DNA of 64,000 nt from Bacteroidales bacterium (GTDB taxonomy: Bacteria; Bacteroidota; Bacteroidia; Bacteroidales; UBA3824). The position numbers and the translations under genes are program-made. The DNA is taken from NCBI GenBank assembly GCA_017541145.1, contig JAFXZT010000034.1:1-64000 (forward strand). Direction: 5' to 3'. Positions within the stretch are counted from its first letter, which is position 1. Each line of letters opens with the position of its first letter. The notes under the pieces are model-generated. The model saw only the letters and a list, made by a program, of their open reading frames with translations. It had not been told where the DNA came from and made no database searches. Below are positions 33,394 to 42,782 of this stretch, piece by piece.

Positions 33394-36225
33394 TCAGAAT
33401 GATGCTGAAAATTTCAGTCCGAATGTTGCGGGCGGACCTGCTACCAAGGTCGGAAAGCCGATTACCGCTCCTGAGTTGCCCGCATCAATGATATAATCTT
33501 TGTCAAAAATATTTTTGCCCCAGATTCCAAAATCAAATTTTATTCTGTCTCTGCCAAATTTTATTCCCGCATTTGCATTCACCAAATTGTAAGCTCCCAA
33601 CACAAGGTTTTCATCGTTCTCGTTTTCGTTGTAAGCCTTTGATTGATAATAATATGATGCGTGTGCATAAATTGAAGTATTGCCTCTCAACGGAAAATTC
33701 ATGTCGATACCAAAATCTAAAACATCTTTTGAGGTAAGTCGGAAACGGTTTCCGGCAAGTTGTTGAGGTGTTCCGTTAACATCTTTGTTTGCAAATTTTC
33801 CGTCTGTATAAGTATAGTCAACATAGATTGTGACATTTTTCTTGAATGCGTAACGTGTTGATATTTCGCCTCCAAAACAATTTGCCAAACCTTCGTCGCT
33901 GTTTTGATAAACACGTGTTCCGTTTTCTTGTTCTTTTGCTACCGAACTTTGAAAATGTTTCCATGTGTAGAAATAAACTGCTGTGGCGTATGTAAATCTG
34001 TTTTTTAGAATTATACCTTTTGCGCCGAGTTCGTAACTGAATGTTTTTTCCGGTCGTAGTTTTATTACTGAATCCGGTCGGAAATTATAATATGTACTTC
34101 CCGGTCGATGTCCTTTTGACGCGCTTAGATAGATATTGTTTTGCGGTGTTATCATGTAATTGAGTACCGCACGCCCTACCCATGAAAAATAATCCGCCGA
34201 TGTCCAGACTTTTTCTCCGTTTGAACTTTGATAAATCACTGTACCGTTTAGCAATGGTGTCGGCACTGATGTTGACATATATCCTGTTTTCTGTTTCTCG
34301 TAAGTGCCGCGTATTCCAAGTGTTAAATACAATTTGTCTATTATATTCCAGTTTACTTCGCCGAATATATCTGCTGATTTGTTGATACAATAATCAGTTT
34401 GATTTTCGTTTTGATCCGTAGAAAGTCCTACGTCGGAAAATGCGCCAAGCTCGGATTCCAATTGACTTCTGATATCCAAACTTTTTACAATATCTGATGC
34501 CGATGCGCCGCCCAACATACTTGTTAACATCGGAACTTTTTCCATCGTTTCTGCCAACGCATTTTCCAAAACAGTCGTAACAATTTCAGTGGTTTCGCCC
34601 AAAAAGTCAGGAGTATTATCCCATTTATCTGAGCTGAACCATATATTTTCTACTTGGTTGTTCAATAGAGTATAAATCTCATTGGTAACTGTTGCGCTCA
34701 ATTGTGTTATCAACATGTCAATTGTTTCGGCATATTCTTCCGGAGCTTGCTGTTTTAGACCTTCGCCCATTTGGATTATTGACGCACCGATGCCTGTTGA
34801 TACTTGTGTCGGCAATTCTGACATACTTGCTTGAATTGATTTTCCGGCAATTTGCGGTATCAAATATCTGAGGTCTGCCGTAAAATCCATTGTATGTTCA
34901 CAATTTTCGTAGAAATAACTTGCTCCGAAAAATCCGTTTAATTTGTTGCTTTTCTGCCAATTGATTCTAAATTCTTCACTGAATTGAAAACCTTTGTCAT
35001 GCTCGTGACATTTTAACAACGGCACGTAGCAACCGTCAGTATCAAAATCTTCTGTCGCTTCAAAACCTCTGATTGCCATTGTGTTGGATAATTCCCAATT
35101 GGTGTTGAAATTGTAATCCAATTGAGTTGTCAGACCTGAAAGCGTCCTTTTTACACCCAAATCTTCTCCGCCGTTGAGATATGCTTTGGTAAATGGCGAT
35201 GTATCTGACGGATTGTCGGGAAGTCCTATAATTGGCGACTTGAAACAAATACCCGGTGTATCATCGTGTTGCATATCTATTATTACATGAAATTGTGTTT
35301 TCTCGTTGTCGTAAGCCGTTGAATTTCTGAGAGCTATTGTATTTCTGCCATTGAGCGTACCGCCTGCAAGATTTTCTACATATCCCTCGTGGGCATCGTA
35401 AGCAAAGGCAAAGCGGTTTGCAAAATTGTTGTTGATGGGATTGTTGATATATCCTGAAGCTCCACGTTGATTGTAATTGCCGTAATTCAACGAGATTTTA
35501 CCGCTTTTCTCTTTTGTCGGTTTCTTGGTGATGTAATGTACAGCTCCAATTTCCGCACCGCGTCCGAACAATGTACCTTGCGGACCTTTTACAATTTCGA
35601 TACGTTCCATATCAAACGGTTGTAAAACATTGGTAACAGATCTTGTATTGCTGACATTGTTGAGATATACAGAAATTCGCGGTTGAAAAAAACTTTCAGC
35701 ACCGTCGGAAGTTACACCTCTGATACAATATCCCGAACTGTTTTGCCCCTGAATCATACATTGAAATCCCGTAGCGTAACGGCTTATTTCGTCCATTTGT
35801 GAGGTATAGAGATTGTTGAGACGGTTGCCGTCGATAGCGGTTACTGAGATTGGTACAGCAATCAACGATTGCAAACGTTTTTGAGTTGAGATATAAATTT
35901 CTTCTATTTTCTCATTAATTATTTCTTCAAATACAGCATCGTAAGTTCCGTTTGTTGAGGGTACTACAATCGGTAAATATCCGTCGTAAATAAATGTAAC
36001 ATAATTTTCTTCGTATTCTTTAGGAATATTTATTACATAATATCCGCTTGAATTGGTAAGAGTAGCAATATTACAATCTTTTACAGTGATAAGAGTAGCC
36101 ACCAACGGCTCGTGTTTTTCGTTGTAAACATGTCCGCTCATTTTGCGTTGCGCACGGGCATCTGCACTTACTATTAATGCAGTAAGTGTCAGTATTATTA
36201 ATATTTGATTCTTAAGTCGTTTCAT
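33394..36225 (-). CDS. TonB-dependent outer-membrane receptor with large inserted region
   Basis: This 943-residue receptor has a signal peptide (to about residue 26), a carboxypeptidase-regulatory-like domain (about 28-105), a plug (about 110-240, with VPISVTAIDGNRL and IEIVKGPQGTLFGRGAEIGA) and a 22-strand-type barrel ending in GLKFSASF. It probably imports a siderophore or other ligand. Residues about 450-610 form an extra, helix-rich, alanine/glutamate/threonine-rich segment (e.g. AETIDMLITQLSATVTNEI) between barrel strands, probably a long extracellular loop. No SusD partner is adjacent, so it is more like FecA/FyuA-type than SusC-type. A TATATTTG box lies at 36271-36278. Confidence 0.88.
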   Translation of the reverse strand: MKRLKNQILIILTLTALIVSADARAQRKMSGHVYNEKHEPLVATLITVKDCNIATLTNSSGYYVINIPKEYEENYVTFIYDGYLPIVVPSTNGTYDAVFEEIINEKIEEIYISTQKRLQSLIAVPISVTAIDGNRLNNLYTSQMDEISRYATGFQCMIQGQNSSGYCIRGVTSDGAESFFQPRISVYLNNVSNTRSVTNVLQPFDMERIEIVKGPQGTLFGRGAEIGAVHYITKKPTKEKSGKISLNYGNYNQRGASGYINNPINNNFANRFAFAYDAHEGYVENLAGGTLNGRNTIALRNSTAYDNEKTQFHVIIDMQHDDTPGICFKSPIIGLPDNPSDTSPFTKAYLNGGEDLGVKRTLSGLTTQLDYNFNTNWELSNTMAIRGFEATEDFDTDGCYVPLLKCHEHDKGFQFSEEFRINWQKSNKLNGFFGASYFYENCEHTMDFTADLRYLIPQIAGKSIQASMSELPTQVSTGIGASIIQMGEGLKQQAPEEYAETIDMLITQLSATVTNEIYTLLNNQVENIWFSSDKWDNTPDFLGETTEIVTTVLENALAETMEKVPMLTSMLGGASASDIVKSLDIRSQLESELGAFSDVGLSTDQNENQTDYCINKSADIFGEVNWNIIDKLYLTLGIRGTYEKQKTGYMSTSVPTPLLNGTVIYQSSNGEKVWTSADYFSWVGRAVLNYMITPQNNIYLSASKGHRPGSTYYNFRPDSVIKLRPEKTFSYELGAKGIILKNRFTYATAVYFYTWKHFQSSVAKEQENGTRVYQNSDEGLANCFGGEISTRYAFKKNVTIYVDYTYTDGKFANKDVNGTPQQLAGNRFRLTSKDVLDFGIDMNFPLRGNTSIYAHASYYYQSKAYNENENDENLVLGAYNLVNANAGIKFGRDRIKFDFGIWGKNIFDKDYIIDAGNSGAVIGFPTLVAGPPATFGLKFSASF

Positions 36226-36270
36226 ATTATTTCATTATTTTTCCCTAATATTTGTTCATCAAAAATTGTG

Positions 36271-36278
36271 CAAATATA
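36271..36278 (-). promoter_or_regulatory. -7 box (TATATTTG) for the TonB-dependent receptor
   Basis: An exact TAnnTTTG on the minus strand, 45 bases before the ATG. The -33 element is weak. Confidence 0.4.
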
Positions 36279-36409
36279 TAGTTTTTGCATTATTTATAGT
36301 TGTTTTATTATATGATTTATTTCGTTTGATAAAATCCACAAAATTATTCTAATTTTTTTGAATTTGTTAATTTCTTTGTCGGGTAGGGAAAAATAATTCG
36401 TTATCCTTA

Positions 36410-36458
36410 AAATAAAAGACCGTGTGAATGCTCGTAATTTATTGACATCCACACGGTC
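36410..36458 (-). terminator. Terminator of the small outer-membrane barrel gene
   Basis: A 9-bp perfect stem (36418-36426 with 36450-36458) with TTTTATTTT following on the minus strand, 33 bases after the stop at 36492. Confidence 0.65.
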
Positions 36459-36491
36459 TAAAGTTATAATAAAAATCAGAATCCTAATAGA

Positions 36492-37091
36492 TTAGAATGT
36501 ATAAACAACGCTGAATCCCAAAGATTCCCATGAAAGATTAGCACTCCATTTGTTTGTTTTGTCTTTGTTATCGTTGTTAGGATTTTTTGTAACATAGTGT
36601 TGATAATAAAGACTGCCAAATTCTACGCCTGCGCTCCAATGACTGTTGAATTTGTAATTGAGTACAGGGAAAAATCCGAATCTGATATCAGTGTATTTAG
36701 ATTTGTCTTTGTCTTGATTTTTTGTTTTACCAAAACCTAATACAGCTTTTGTTTTAACACCGAAGTTGATTTTGTCGTTTGCAACAAAGTCAAAACGAAA
36801 ATACGGATTGAATTGGAATGAATTGTCAGCATCCCAGTATTTTTTGTCGTTGGCATCAATGTATTTGTCGTGATAAAATCTTACTTCACCACCGAAAGCC
36901 ATGTTATCTGTGAAATAATAACCTACTTCTGCTCCGATGTGAAATACATTGTGTGTCGGTTCGCTGGAGTCGTCACCGTTGGTAGTGTTGCTCATACCGA
37001 AACTACCTGTTAAATACAATTGTGCATTGGCGTTTGATGTTACGGCTATAAATGCTAATACTGCCGCAATAGTTTTCAAAACTTTTTTCAT
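36492..37091 (-). CDS. Small outer-membrane beta-barrel protein
   Basis: This 199-residue protein has a signal peptide (residues 1 to about 23, ending SNANAQ) and alternating amphipathic strands typical of an 8-stranded OmpW/OmpA-like barrel: AQLYLTGSFGMSNT, FHIGAEVGYYFTDNMAFGGE and the C-terminal SLGFSVVYTF ending in phenylalanine. Loops are rich in Asp/Asn/Lys. Function unknown. It is a single gene with a -7 box TAAATTTG at 37137-37144 and its own terminator. Confidence 0.8.
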   Translation of the reverse strand: MKKVLKTIAAVLAFIAVTSNANAQLYLTGSFGMSNTTNGDDSSEPTHNVFHIGAEVGYYFTDNMAFGGEVRFYHDKYIDANDKKYWDADNSFQFNPYFRFDFVANDKINFGVKTKAVLGFGKTKNQDKDKSKYTDIRFGFFPVLNYKFNSHWSAGVEFGSLYYQHYVTKNPNNDNKDKTNKWSANLSWESLGFSVVYTF

Positions 37092-37136
37092 AATTTTAAT
37101 AAAATTAGATTTGTTTTTTAATTAATATGACTGCCG

Positions 37137-37144
37137 CAAATTTA
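37137..37144 (-). promoter_or_regulatory. -7 box (TAAATTTG) for the small barrel gene
   Basis: An exact TAnnTTTG on the minus strand, 45 bases before the ATG at 37091. The -33 box is unclear. Confidence 0.4.
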
Positions 37145-37191
37145 TTTCTAATTTTTGCTTTCTGCGTTAATCTTATATTAATAAAATCCAA

Positions 37192-37704
37192 TTATTTTTT
37201 GTATGATTCCAATGTTGCTTTCAATTGTCTGCCTCTCAAGTCTTTGGCGACGATGATTCCGTTGCCATCGATTAAAAAGTTTGACGGAATAGATTCTATC
37301 TGAAATTCGTCTGCAATTGCCGAGTACCAACCCTTAAACTCACAGATGTGATTCTTCCAGATAAGTCCGTCTTTTTCAATTGCTTTTATCCAATCGGATT
37401 TTTTTGTGTCGAGAGAAATTGAGAATACTTCAAAACCTGAACCTTGTTTGAATTCTGTGTTTTTGAATTCGTTGTAAGCACTTACCACAGCGGGGTTTTC
37501 GCCACGGCAAGGATTGCACCATGATGCCCAAAAGTCAACCAAAACCATTTTCCCTTTCAATGATTTCAATTCTATTGTTTGACCTTCAGTGTTTTCGCCG
37601 GAAATATCGTAAATCTTGTCTCCGATTTCTTTTCCGCTTTTTTGTGCAAATGTCAACAACGGTAATAATGTCAGAATGCAAATTGATAACAAAAATTTTT
37701 TCAT
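37192..37704 (-). CDS. TlpA/ResA-like thioredoxin-fold protein
   Basis: This 170-residue exported thiol-disulfide protein has a signal peptide (FLLSICILTLLPLLTFA) and a thioredoxin fold with the active site VDFWASWCNPCRGENP (CxxC). The family insert is present (WKNHICEFKGWYSAI), as is the cis-proline region ESIPSNFLIDGNGIIVAKDL. Periplasmic members reduce cytochrome-maturation or other disulfides. There is an extra cysteine in KNHICEFKG. It is a single gene. The partner is unknown. Confidence 0.88.
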   Translation of the reverse strand: MKKFLLSICILTLLPLLTFAQKSGKEIGDKIYDISGENTEGQTIELKSLKGKMVLVDFWASWCNPCRGENPAVVSAYNEFKNTEFKQGSGFEVFSISLDTKKSDWIKAIEKDGLIWKNHICEFKGWYSAIADEFQIESIPSNFLIDGNGIIVAKDLRGRQLKATLESYKK

Positions 37705-38095
37705 GCTTTTCGTTTATTTATGGTTAAATAATTATATAACATCAATTTCGTTAATTTGTTGTCTTATAAGAGGATTTTTTTGATTCCGGGGATTTAAAAA
37801 CTGCGGTTTGCATCCCCGTTGATATTCAAACATCACATCCGCGGTTTTATTTAAATAATCGTAGCCGCGGCGACATGGCTGACATCAATCGGATACGACA
37901 TCATCAATTGTAATATAATTTTATTAAAATTGTCGTTTTTAATTTATCAACGAAGTCTGCTTTTATTTGGAAAAATAATTAATTATATCTTTTTTCTATA
38001 ATTGTTTGTTTTTTTCCGTTAATTAGATTTAATTTTGCAATTTGAAAAACTTTTATTTGTACAACGAAATAAATTTAATAACAAATTAATCTGCT
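37705..38095. other. 391-bp gap with G+C-rich hairpins upstream of sdhC
   Basis: Two structured patches stand out in AT-rich DNA: CGGGGAT/ATCCCCG arms at 37787-37793 and 37812-37818, and paired CCGCGG sites at 37839-37844 and 37865-37870. The sdhC promoter (38005-38037) follows. No ORF is credible. The patches could be a small RNA or a remnant repeat. Confidence 0.4.
38005..38037 (+). promoter_or_regulatory. Promoter of sdhCAB
   Basis: TTTG (38005-38008), 21 bases, TAATTTTG (38030-38037), 58 bases before the sdhC ATG at 38096. Confidence 0.65.
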
Positions 38096-38884
38096 ATGAA
38101 AGGATTTTTTAAAAGTTCGATCGGAAAGAAGGTGTTAATGAGTGTATCAGGCCTTTTTCTGATATTGTTTTTACTGTTCCACCTATGTATGAATTTGGTG
38201 GTGGTATTCAGTGCAAGCGCATATAATGAGGTTTGTGCCTTTTTGGGTTCAAACTGGTATGCTGTAGCGGGCACCATGGTATTGGCGGCAGGATTTCTTG
38301 TCCATATCGTGTATGCTTTTATTTTGACTGCTCAAAATAGAAAAGCACGCGGTACTGACCGTTATGACAACCAAAACTTGCCGGCCGGTGTTGAATTCGC
38401 ATCAAAGAACATGCTTGTTTTGGGTGTAATTGTATGCTGTGGTCTCTTGGTTCACTTCGGACAGTTCTGGGCAAAAATGATGTATGCAGAATTAGCCGGT
38501 ACAGAAGGACAGTTTGCTCCAACTGATGGTGCAGCTTGGATCAATTGGTATTTCCATGATTCTCCGTTGGCTGTAGCATTTGTAATTGTTTATCTCGTAT
38601 GGTTTGCTGCTTTGTGGTTGCACCTCAATCACGGTTTCTGGTCAGCTTTCCACACTGTTGGTCTTAGCAACAATGTTTGGATCCCAAGACTTAAATGCAT
38701 TGCTAAATGGTTCAGTACAATTATTTGTGCAGGTTTTGCATTTGTAGTGATTTTTGCTGCTTGCGGCGGTATCAATACAAAGAGCGATTGTTGCAACAAG
38801 GAAAAATGTGGTGCTAAAACAGAATGTCATCAAGAAGCTCCTTGCAATCCCCAAACTTGTCCTAACGCTGAACAAGGCAAGTAA
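38096..38884 (+). CDS. sdhC: Succinate dehydrogenase/fumarate reductase cytochrome b subunit
   Basis: This 262-residue integral membrane subunit has five membrane spans and the di-heme-type histidines expected of the B-type enzyme (LLFHLCMNLVV, LVHIVYAFI, LVHFGQFWAK, LWLHLNHGFWSAF). It anchors the flavoprotein and iron-sulfur subunits and exchanges electrons with menaquinone. After the last span (AGFAFVVIFAACGG) comes a 35-residue tail with six cysteines (CCNKEKC, ECHQEAPCNPQTCP) that is not part of the family as I know it. With five spans, this tail should face the periplasm. It is the first gene of sdhCAB. Confidence 0.92.
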   Translation: MKGFFKSSIGKKVLMSVSGLFLILFLLFHLCMNLVVVFSASAYNEVCAFLGSNWYAVAGTMVLAAGFLVHIVYAFILTAQNRKARGTDRYDNQNLPAGVEFASKNMLVLGVIVCCGLLVHFGQFWAKMMYAELAGTEGQFAPTDGAAWINWYFHDSPLAVAFVIVYLVWFAALWLHLNHGFWSAFHTVGLSNNVWIPRLKCIAKWFSTIICAGFAFVVIFAACGGINTKSDCCNKEKCGAKTECHQEAPCNPQTCPNAEQGK

Positions 38885-38938
38885 TTATAATCAATAAAAA
38901 AACAATCATTTTTTTCAAGTTAAGGAAAGTAAATAATT

Positions 38939-40891
38939 ATGGCACAATTGGATTCTAAAATACCTGAAGGCGATTTGAAGGACAAATGGACCAACTATAA
39001 GGAACATCAACACCTTGTAAATCCTGCCAACAAAAGAAAAATTGATATTATCGTAGTAGGTACAGGTTTGGCAGGTGCTTCTGCCGCTGCCAGCCTCGCT
39101 GAGATGGGTTTCAAAGTAAAAGCATTCTGCTATCAGGATTCTCCACGTAGAGCTCACTCTATTGCTGCTCAGGGTGGTATCAATGCTGCTAAGAACTATC
39201 CAAACGACGGTGACTCTGTTTATCGTTTGTTCTATGATACAATCAAAGGTGGTGACTATCGTGCTCGCGAAGCTAATGTTTATCGTCTTGCTGAAGTTTC
39301 TAACCTTATTATCGACCAGTGCGTTGCTCAAGGTGTACCTTTCGCTCGTGAATACGGCGGACTTTTGGCTAACCGTTCATTCGGTGGTGCGCTCGTATCC
39401 CGTACATTCTACGCCCGCGGTCAGACGGGACAACAATTGCTCCTCGGTGCTTACTCTGCTCTCTCTCGCCAGATTGGTTTGGGTAATGTAGAAATGCACT
39501 CTCGTACTGAAATGATGGATTTGGTAATGGTAGACGGTCGTTGCCGTGGTATCGTTACACGTGATCTTCTTACAGGCGAAATCAAATCTCATTTTGCACA
39601 CTGTGTAATCCTTGCTACAGGTGGTTATGGTAATGTATTCTTCCTTTCTACCAATGCTATGGGTTCCAACGGTTCGGCTGCTATGAAGGCTTACAGAAAA
39701 GGTGCTTACTTTGCTAACCCTTGTATGGTACAGATTCACCCGACTTGTATTCCTCAGCACGGCAATTATCAGTCAAAACTTACTTTGATGTCTGAATCAT
39801 TGCGTAACGACGGTCGTATCTGGGTTCCTAAAAAGAAAGAAGATGCTGAAAAACTTCAGAAAGGTTTGATTACAGCAAACGATATTCCTGACGAGGATCG
39901 TGACTTCTATTTGGAAAGACGTTACCCGGCATTCGGTAACCTTGTACCTCGTGACGTAGCTTCTCGTGCTGCTAAAGAGCGTTGTGATGCAGGTTTTGGT
40001 GTTAACAACACCGGTTTGGCTGTATTCTTGGATTTCAAATATGCTATCCAGCGTCTTGGTAAGGATGTTATCGAACAACGTTACGGCAACTTGTTCCAGA
40101 TGTATCAGAAGATTACTAACGACAATCCATACGAAACTCCTATGATGATTTATCCTGCTATCCACTATACAATGGGTGGTCTTTGGGTTGACTATGAATT
40201 GTCTACATCTATCCCCGGATTGTTTGCAGCCGGCGAAGCTAACTTCTCTGACCACGGTGCCAACCGTCTTGGAGCTTCTGCTCTTATGCAAGGTTTGGCT
40301 GACGGTTATTTCGTATTGCCTTACACTGTACAAGAATATTTGGCTGACCAATTCAATGTTCCGAGAATGAATCCTGCTGAACATGAAGAATTCAAGAAAG
40401 CAGAACAAGATGTAAAAGACTGGATCGACAAACTTATGAACGTGAAGGGTAAAGAATCTGTTGATTCTATCCACAAACGTCTCGGTCACATCATGTGGGA
40501 AAATGTCGGCATGGGTCGTACAAAAGAATCTTTGGAAACTGCAATCAAAGAAATCAAAGAACTTAGAGAAGAATTCTGGAAGAATGTATTTATTCCGGGT
40601 TCTAAAGATGGTCTTAACGTAGAACTTGAAAAAGCAAACCGTGTAGCTGACTTCCTCGAACTTGGTGAACTTATCGCTCGCGACGCTCTCCACAGAGAAG
40701 AATCTTGTGGTGGTCACTTCAGACTTGAACATCAAACTGAAGAAGGTGAGGCTAAACGTGATGATGAACATTTTATGTATGTTGGCGCTTGGGAATACAA
40801 GGGTTATAACCAAGATCCTGAACTTCACAAAGAAGACCTCAACTACCAGTACATCAAAGTTCAACAACGTAACTACAAAGCCGGTAAATAA
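38939..40891 (+). CDS. sdhA: Succinate dehydrogenase/fumarate reductase flavoprotein subunit
   Basis: This 650-residue catalytic subunit interconverts succinate and fumarate. It has the FAD-binding [18 protein letters not shown], the FAD-linked histidine in [17 protein letters not shown], active-site HPT in [32 protein letters not shown] and [14 protein letters not shown]. Length and motifs match the Bacteroidota FrdA type used in anaerobic fumarate respiration and the succinate/propionate pathway. Codon use is more biased than in neighbours, as expected for a highly expressed gene. It lies 54 bp after sdhC and 59 bp before sdhB. Confidence 0.97.
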   Translation: MAQLDSKIPEGDLKDKWTNYKEHQHLVNPANKRKIDIIVVGTGLAGASAAASLAEMGFKVKAFCYQDSPRRAHSIAAQGGINAAKNYPNDGDSVYRLFYDTIKGGDYRAREANVYRLAEVSNLIIDQCVAQGVPFAREYGGLLANRSFGGALVSRTFYARGQTGQQLLLGAYSALSRQIGLGNVEMHSRTEMMDLVMVDGRCRGIVTRDLLTGEIKSHFAHCVILATGGYGNVFFLSTNAMGSNGSAAMKAYRKGAYFANPCMVQIHPTCIPQHGNYQSKLTLMSESLRNDGRIWVPKKKEDAEKLQKGLITANDIPDEDRDFYLERRYPAFGNLVPRDVASRAAKERCDAGFGVNNTGLAVFLDFKYAIQRLGKDVIEQRYGNLFQMYQKITNDNPYETPMMIYPAIHYTMGGLWVDYELSTSIPGLFAAGEANFSDHGANRLGASALMQGLADGYFVLPYTVQEYLADQFNVPRMNPAEHEEFKKAEQDVKDWIDKLMNVKGKESVDSIHKRLGHIMWENVGMGRTKESLETAIKEIKELREEFWKNVFIPGSKDGLNVELEKANRVADFLELGELIARDALHREESCGGHFRLEHQTEEGEAKRDDEHFMYVGAWEYKGYNQDPELHKEDLNYQYIKVQQRNYKAGK

Positions 40892-40950
40892 TTCGGCTTA
40901 GGTTAAAAAACAAAGTTTTTTTTCAAACAAACTTAAATTAGTCAAATAAA

Positions 40951-41721
40951 ATGGCAGAAGGACATAAGAGTTTAAATCTAACCTTGAGAGTTTGGCGTCA
41001 GGCTAACCGTCAGGCTAAGGGTGAGTTTAAAGTATATAATGTTAAAGATATATCAACAGAGGCATCTTTCCTTGAGATGATGGATATTCTTAACGAACAG
41101 TTGATCAACGAACAAGTACCGGAAGGTCCTGTTGCATTCGATCACGACTGTCGTGAAGGTATCTGCGGTATGTGTTCATTGTTTATCAACGGTCGTGCTC
41201 ACGGACCAGACGATGATATCACTACTTGTCAGCTTCACATGCGTAAGTTCAATGATGGTGATACTATCACTATTGAACCTTGGCGTTCAGGCGGTTTCCC
41301 TATTATCAAAGATTTGATGGTTGACCGTACTGCATACGACAAAATTATGCAAGCCGGTGGTTTCGTATCAGTTTCTACAGGTGGTGTACCTGATGCAAAT
41401 GCAATTCCTATTTCTAAAGTAATTGCTGATGAGGCTATGGATGCTGCTGCTTGTATCGGTTGTGGTGCTTGTGCTGCTACTTGCAAGAACGGTTCTGCGA
41501 TGTTGTTTGTTTCAGCTAAAGTTTCTCAGCTCGCTCTCTTGCCTCAAGGTAAGGTAGAAGCTGCTAAACGTGCTAAAGCAATGGTTAAGAAAATGGATGA
41601 ATTGGGATTCGGTAACTGTACTAATACCGGTGCTTGCGAACTTGAATGCCCGAAATCAGTTTCTATTTCTCACATCGCACGTCTCAACAGAGAATTCCTC
41701 AAAGCGAATATCAAAGATTAA
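40951..41721 (+). CDS. sdhB: Succinate dehydrogenase/fumarate reductase iron-sulfur subunit
   Basis: This 256-residue electron-transfer subunit has the [2Fe-2S] set in [15 protein letters not shown] plus TTCQLH, and the bacterial-ferredoxin-like clusters in [17 protein letters not shown] and [17 protein letters not shown]. It links FAD in SdhA to heme in SdhC. The 4Fe motif ends CKNG rather than CP, which is normal for this subgroup. It is the last gene of the operon, followed by a terminator at 41748-41779. Confidence 0.96.
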   Translation: MAEGHKSLNLTLRVWRQANRQAKGEFKVYNVKDISTEASFLEMMDILNEQLINEQVPEGPVAFDHDCREGICGMCSLFINGRAHGPDDDITTCQLHMRKFNDGDTITIEPWRSGGFPIIKDLMVDRTAYDKIMQAGGFVSVSTGGVPDANAIPISKVIADEAMDAAACIGCGACAATCKNGSAMLFVSAKVSQLALLPQGKVEAAKRAKAMVKKMDELGFGNCTNTGACELECPKSVSISHIARLNREFLKANIKD

Positions 41722-41747
41722 GACACGATTATTCTAATCTAATACTT

Positions 41748-41779
41748 AAAGCGTTCGGTTTTCCGGGCGCTTTTTTTTT
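41748..41779 (+). terminator. Terminator of sdhCAB
   Basis: An 11-bp stem (41748-41758 with 41763-41773, two G-U pairs, TTTT loop) followed by a T-run, 27 bases after the sdhB stop. Confidence 0.85.
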
Positions 41780-41831
41780 AGTTTTATAACAATCGGTACG
41801 GCTCTTTCCTTTAAAAAAAATTGGATCAGCC

Positions 41832-41852
41832 GAGCCGCAAACATTGCGGCTC
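41832..41852. repeat. GAGCCGCAA short palindromic repeat
   Basis: GAGCCGCAA-ACA-TTGCGGCTC, followed by TAC. The same unit recurs at 42757-42777 with GCA as loop. No adjacent T-run. Confidence 0.7.
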
Positions 41853-41908
41853 TACGTGTCTGTTTTCATAACGCGCCTCGGTTGTAGGTGATTGTATAAA
41901 AAGGTGTT

Positions 41909-41928
41909 AGACGCGATTAATCGCGTCT
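41909..41928. repeat. GACGCGATTAATCGCGTC palindrome
   Basis: A perfect 20-bp palindrome followed by CTAC. A 26-bp version occurs at 42694-42719. Belongs to the same family of dispersed palindromes in this gap. Confidence 0.7.
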
Positions 41929-41954
41929 CTACTGCTCAGTCAAATATAAGTATA

Positions 41955-42000
41955 CGAAAAACCCTGTTTTATTTCTCCAAAGTCGGATAATAAAACAGGG
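41955..42000 (-). terminator. Terminator of the lipocalin-like gene
   Basis: An 11-bp perfect stem (41962-41972 with 41990-42000) and a five-T run on the minus strand, 30 bases after the stop at 42031. Confidence 0.8.
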
Positions 42001-42030
42001 CTTAATTAGATTGTAAGTTTAAAACAAAGA

Positions 42031-42426
42031 TTATTGTTTGTTGTAAGTCTTAGTAGATTTTATTTTTACACCAAAAAGTTCATCTTCACTTGTTAATGTA
42101 AGTTTTTTACCACTGATTGATGCGTTGTATTCGTCTTCACCAATCTTTAATTTGCTACCGTTGAGTGTCCATTTGCCGTTTTCTGCAGAAAAGCCTTCTT
42201 CTTTAAGAGTGTAAGTACCATCATTTTTGAATTCGATAGTTTCATCAAGTGACTGATCTTCACTATCACCAGCAGCTTCCAAAACTTCTTTTTCACCTTT
42301 CCAAGTACCGATGAGGTCTTCTTGTTTAATTGAATCTTCATCGTCATCTTTGCTACAAGATACGAAAGTGATTGAGAAAATCATCAAAAGGCTCAAAAGC
42401 CAAGCATAATTAAGTTTCTTGTTCAT
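42031..42426 (-). CDS. Lipocalin-like lipoprotein
   Basis: This 131-residue surface or periplasmic lipoprotein has a signal peptide with lipobox TFVSC followed by the acidic SKDDDEDSI that often directs Bacteroidota lipoproteins to the cell surface. The mature part matches lipocalin-like domains: LIGTWKGEKEVLEA, TIEFKNDGTYTLKEEG, NGKWTLNGSKLKIGEDEY, KKLTLTSED. The start was set at 42426 (MNKKLNYAW), because the longer frame adds 12 residues ahead of a normal signal peptide. Ligand unknown. It is a single gene with its own terminator. Confidence 0.8.
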   Translation of the reverse strand: MNKKLNYAWLLSLLMIFSITFVSCSKDDDEDSIKQEDLIGTWKGEKEVLEAAGDSEDQSLDETIEFKNDGTYTLKEEGFSAENGKWTLNGSKLKIGEDEYNASISGKKLTLTSEDELFGVKIKSTKTYNKQ

Positions 42427-42693
42427 TTTTTTAATTGTTAATAAATTGTTTTTAAAATACATCGAAAATTATGTATTTGTTTTTAAAAAGCAAATTAATT
42501 TCAATGAATCTGTATGTTAATTTTTATTCTTTCTAAAAACCAGTGCGTTATAAAATTAATTTTATGTATTTTTTTTTTTTTTTGAAGAAAAATGGGATTT
42601 TTTATTGTTTTTTAACGTTTGTGATTGCAAAAAATCTGGCTTTTTGAGCCGAAAATTGCGAAAGTGAAAGGTTGGGGGCTGTATAAAAAGCAG

Positions 42694-42719
42694 TAGAGAC
42701 GCGATTAATCGCGTCTCTA
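42694..42719. repeat. GACGCGATTAATCGCGTC palindrome, longer copy
   Basis: A perfect 26-bp palindrome (13-bp arms, TAGAGACGCGATT and its complement). It shares 20 central bases with 41909-41928. Confidence 0.75.
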
Positions 42720-42741
42720 AAGAGTTATTCGCAAGGCAGGC

Positions 42742-42777
42742 GAGCCGCAAGCATTGGAGCCGCAAGCATTGCGGCTC
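42742..42777. repeat. GAGCCGCAA repeat with duplicated left half
   Basis: GAGCCGCAAGCATTG occurs twice in a row (42742-42756 and 42757-42771). The second copy closes with TTGCGGCTC to form the hairpin. This looks like a partial duplication of the unit at 41832-41852. Confidence 0.7.
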
Positions 42778-42782
42778 TACCG

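Larger units (their letters stand above)
42427..42782. other. 356-bp gap with short palindromic repeats
   Basis: AT-rich, with a 13-T run near 42568, then two palindromic repeats (42694-42719 and 42742-42777). No ORF is credible. Confidence 0.5.

Noticed and set aside
33394..36225. SusC-type starch/glycan receptor
   Set aside because: No SusD gene is adjacent, and the plug and barrel motifs are closer to siderophore-type receptors.
39377..40867. Long minus-strand frames opposite sdhA
   Set aside because: They are shadows of the strongly biased sdhA codons. They have no family motifs, and the sense gene is certain.
41732..42777. CRISPR array from repeated palindromes
   Set aside because: The units are few, unevenly spaced, of different core sequence and not separated by constant-length spacers. 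No cas gene is present.
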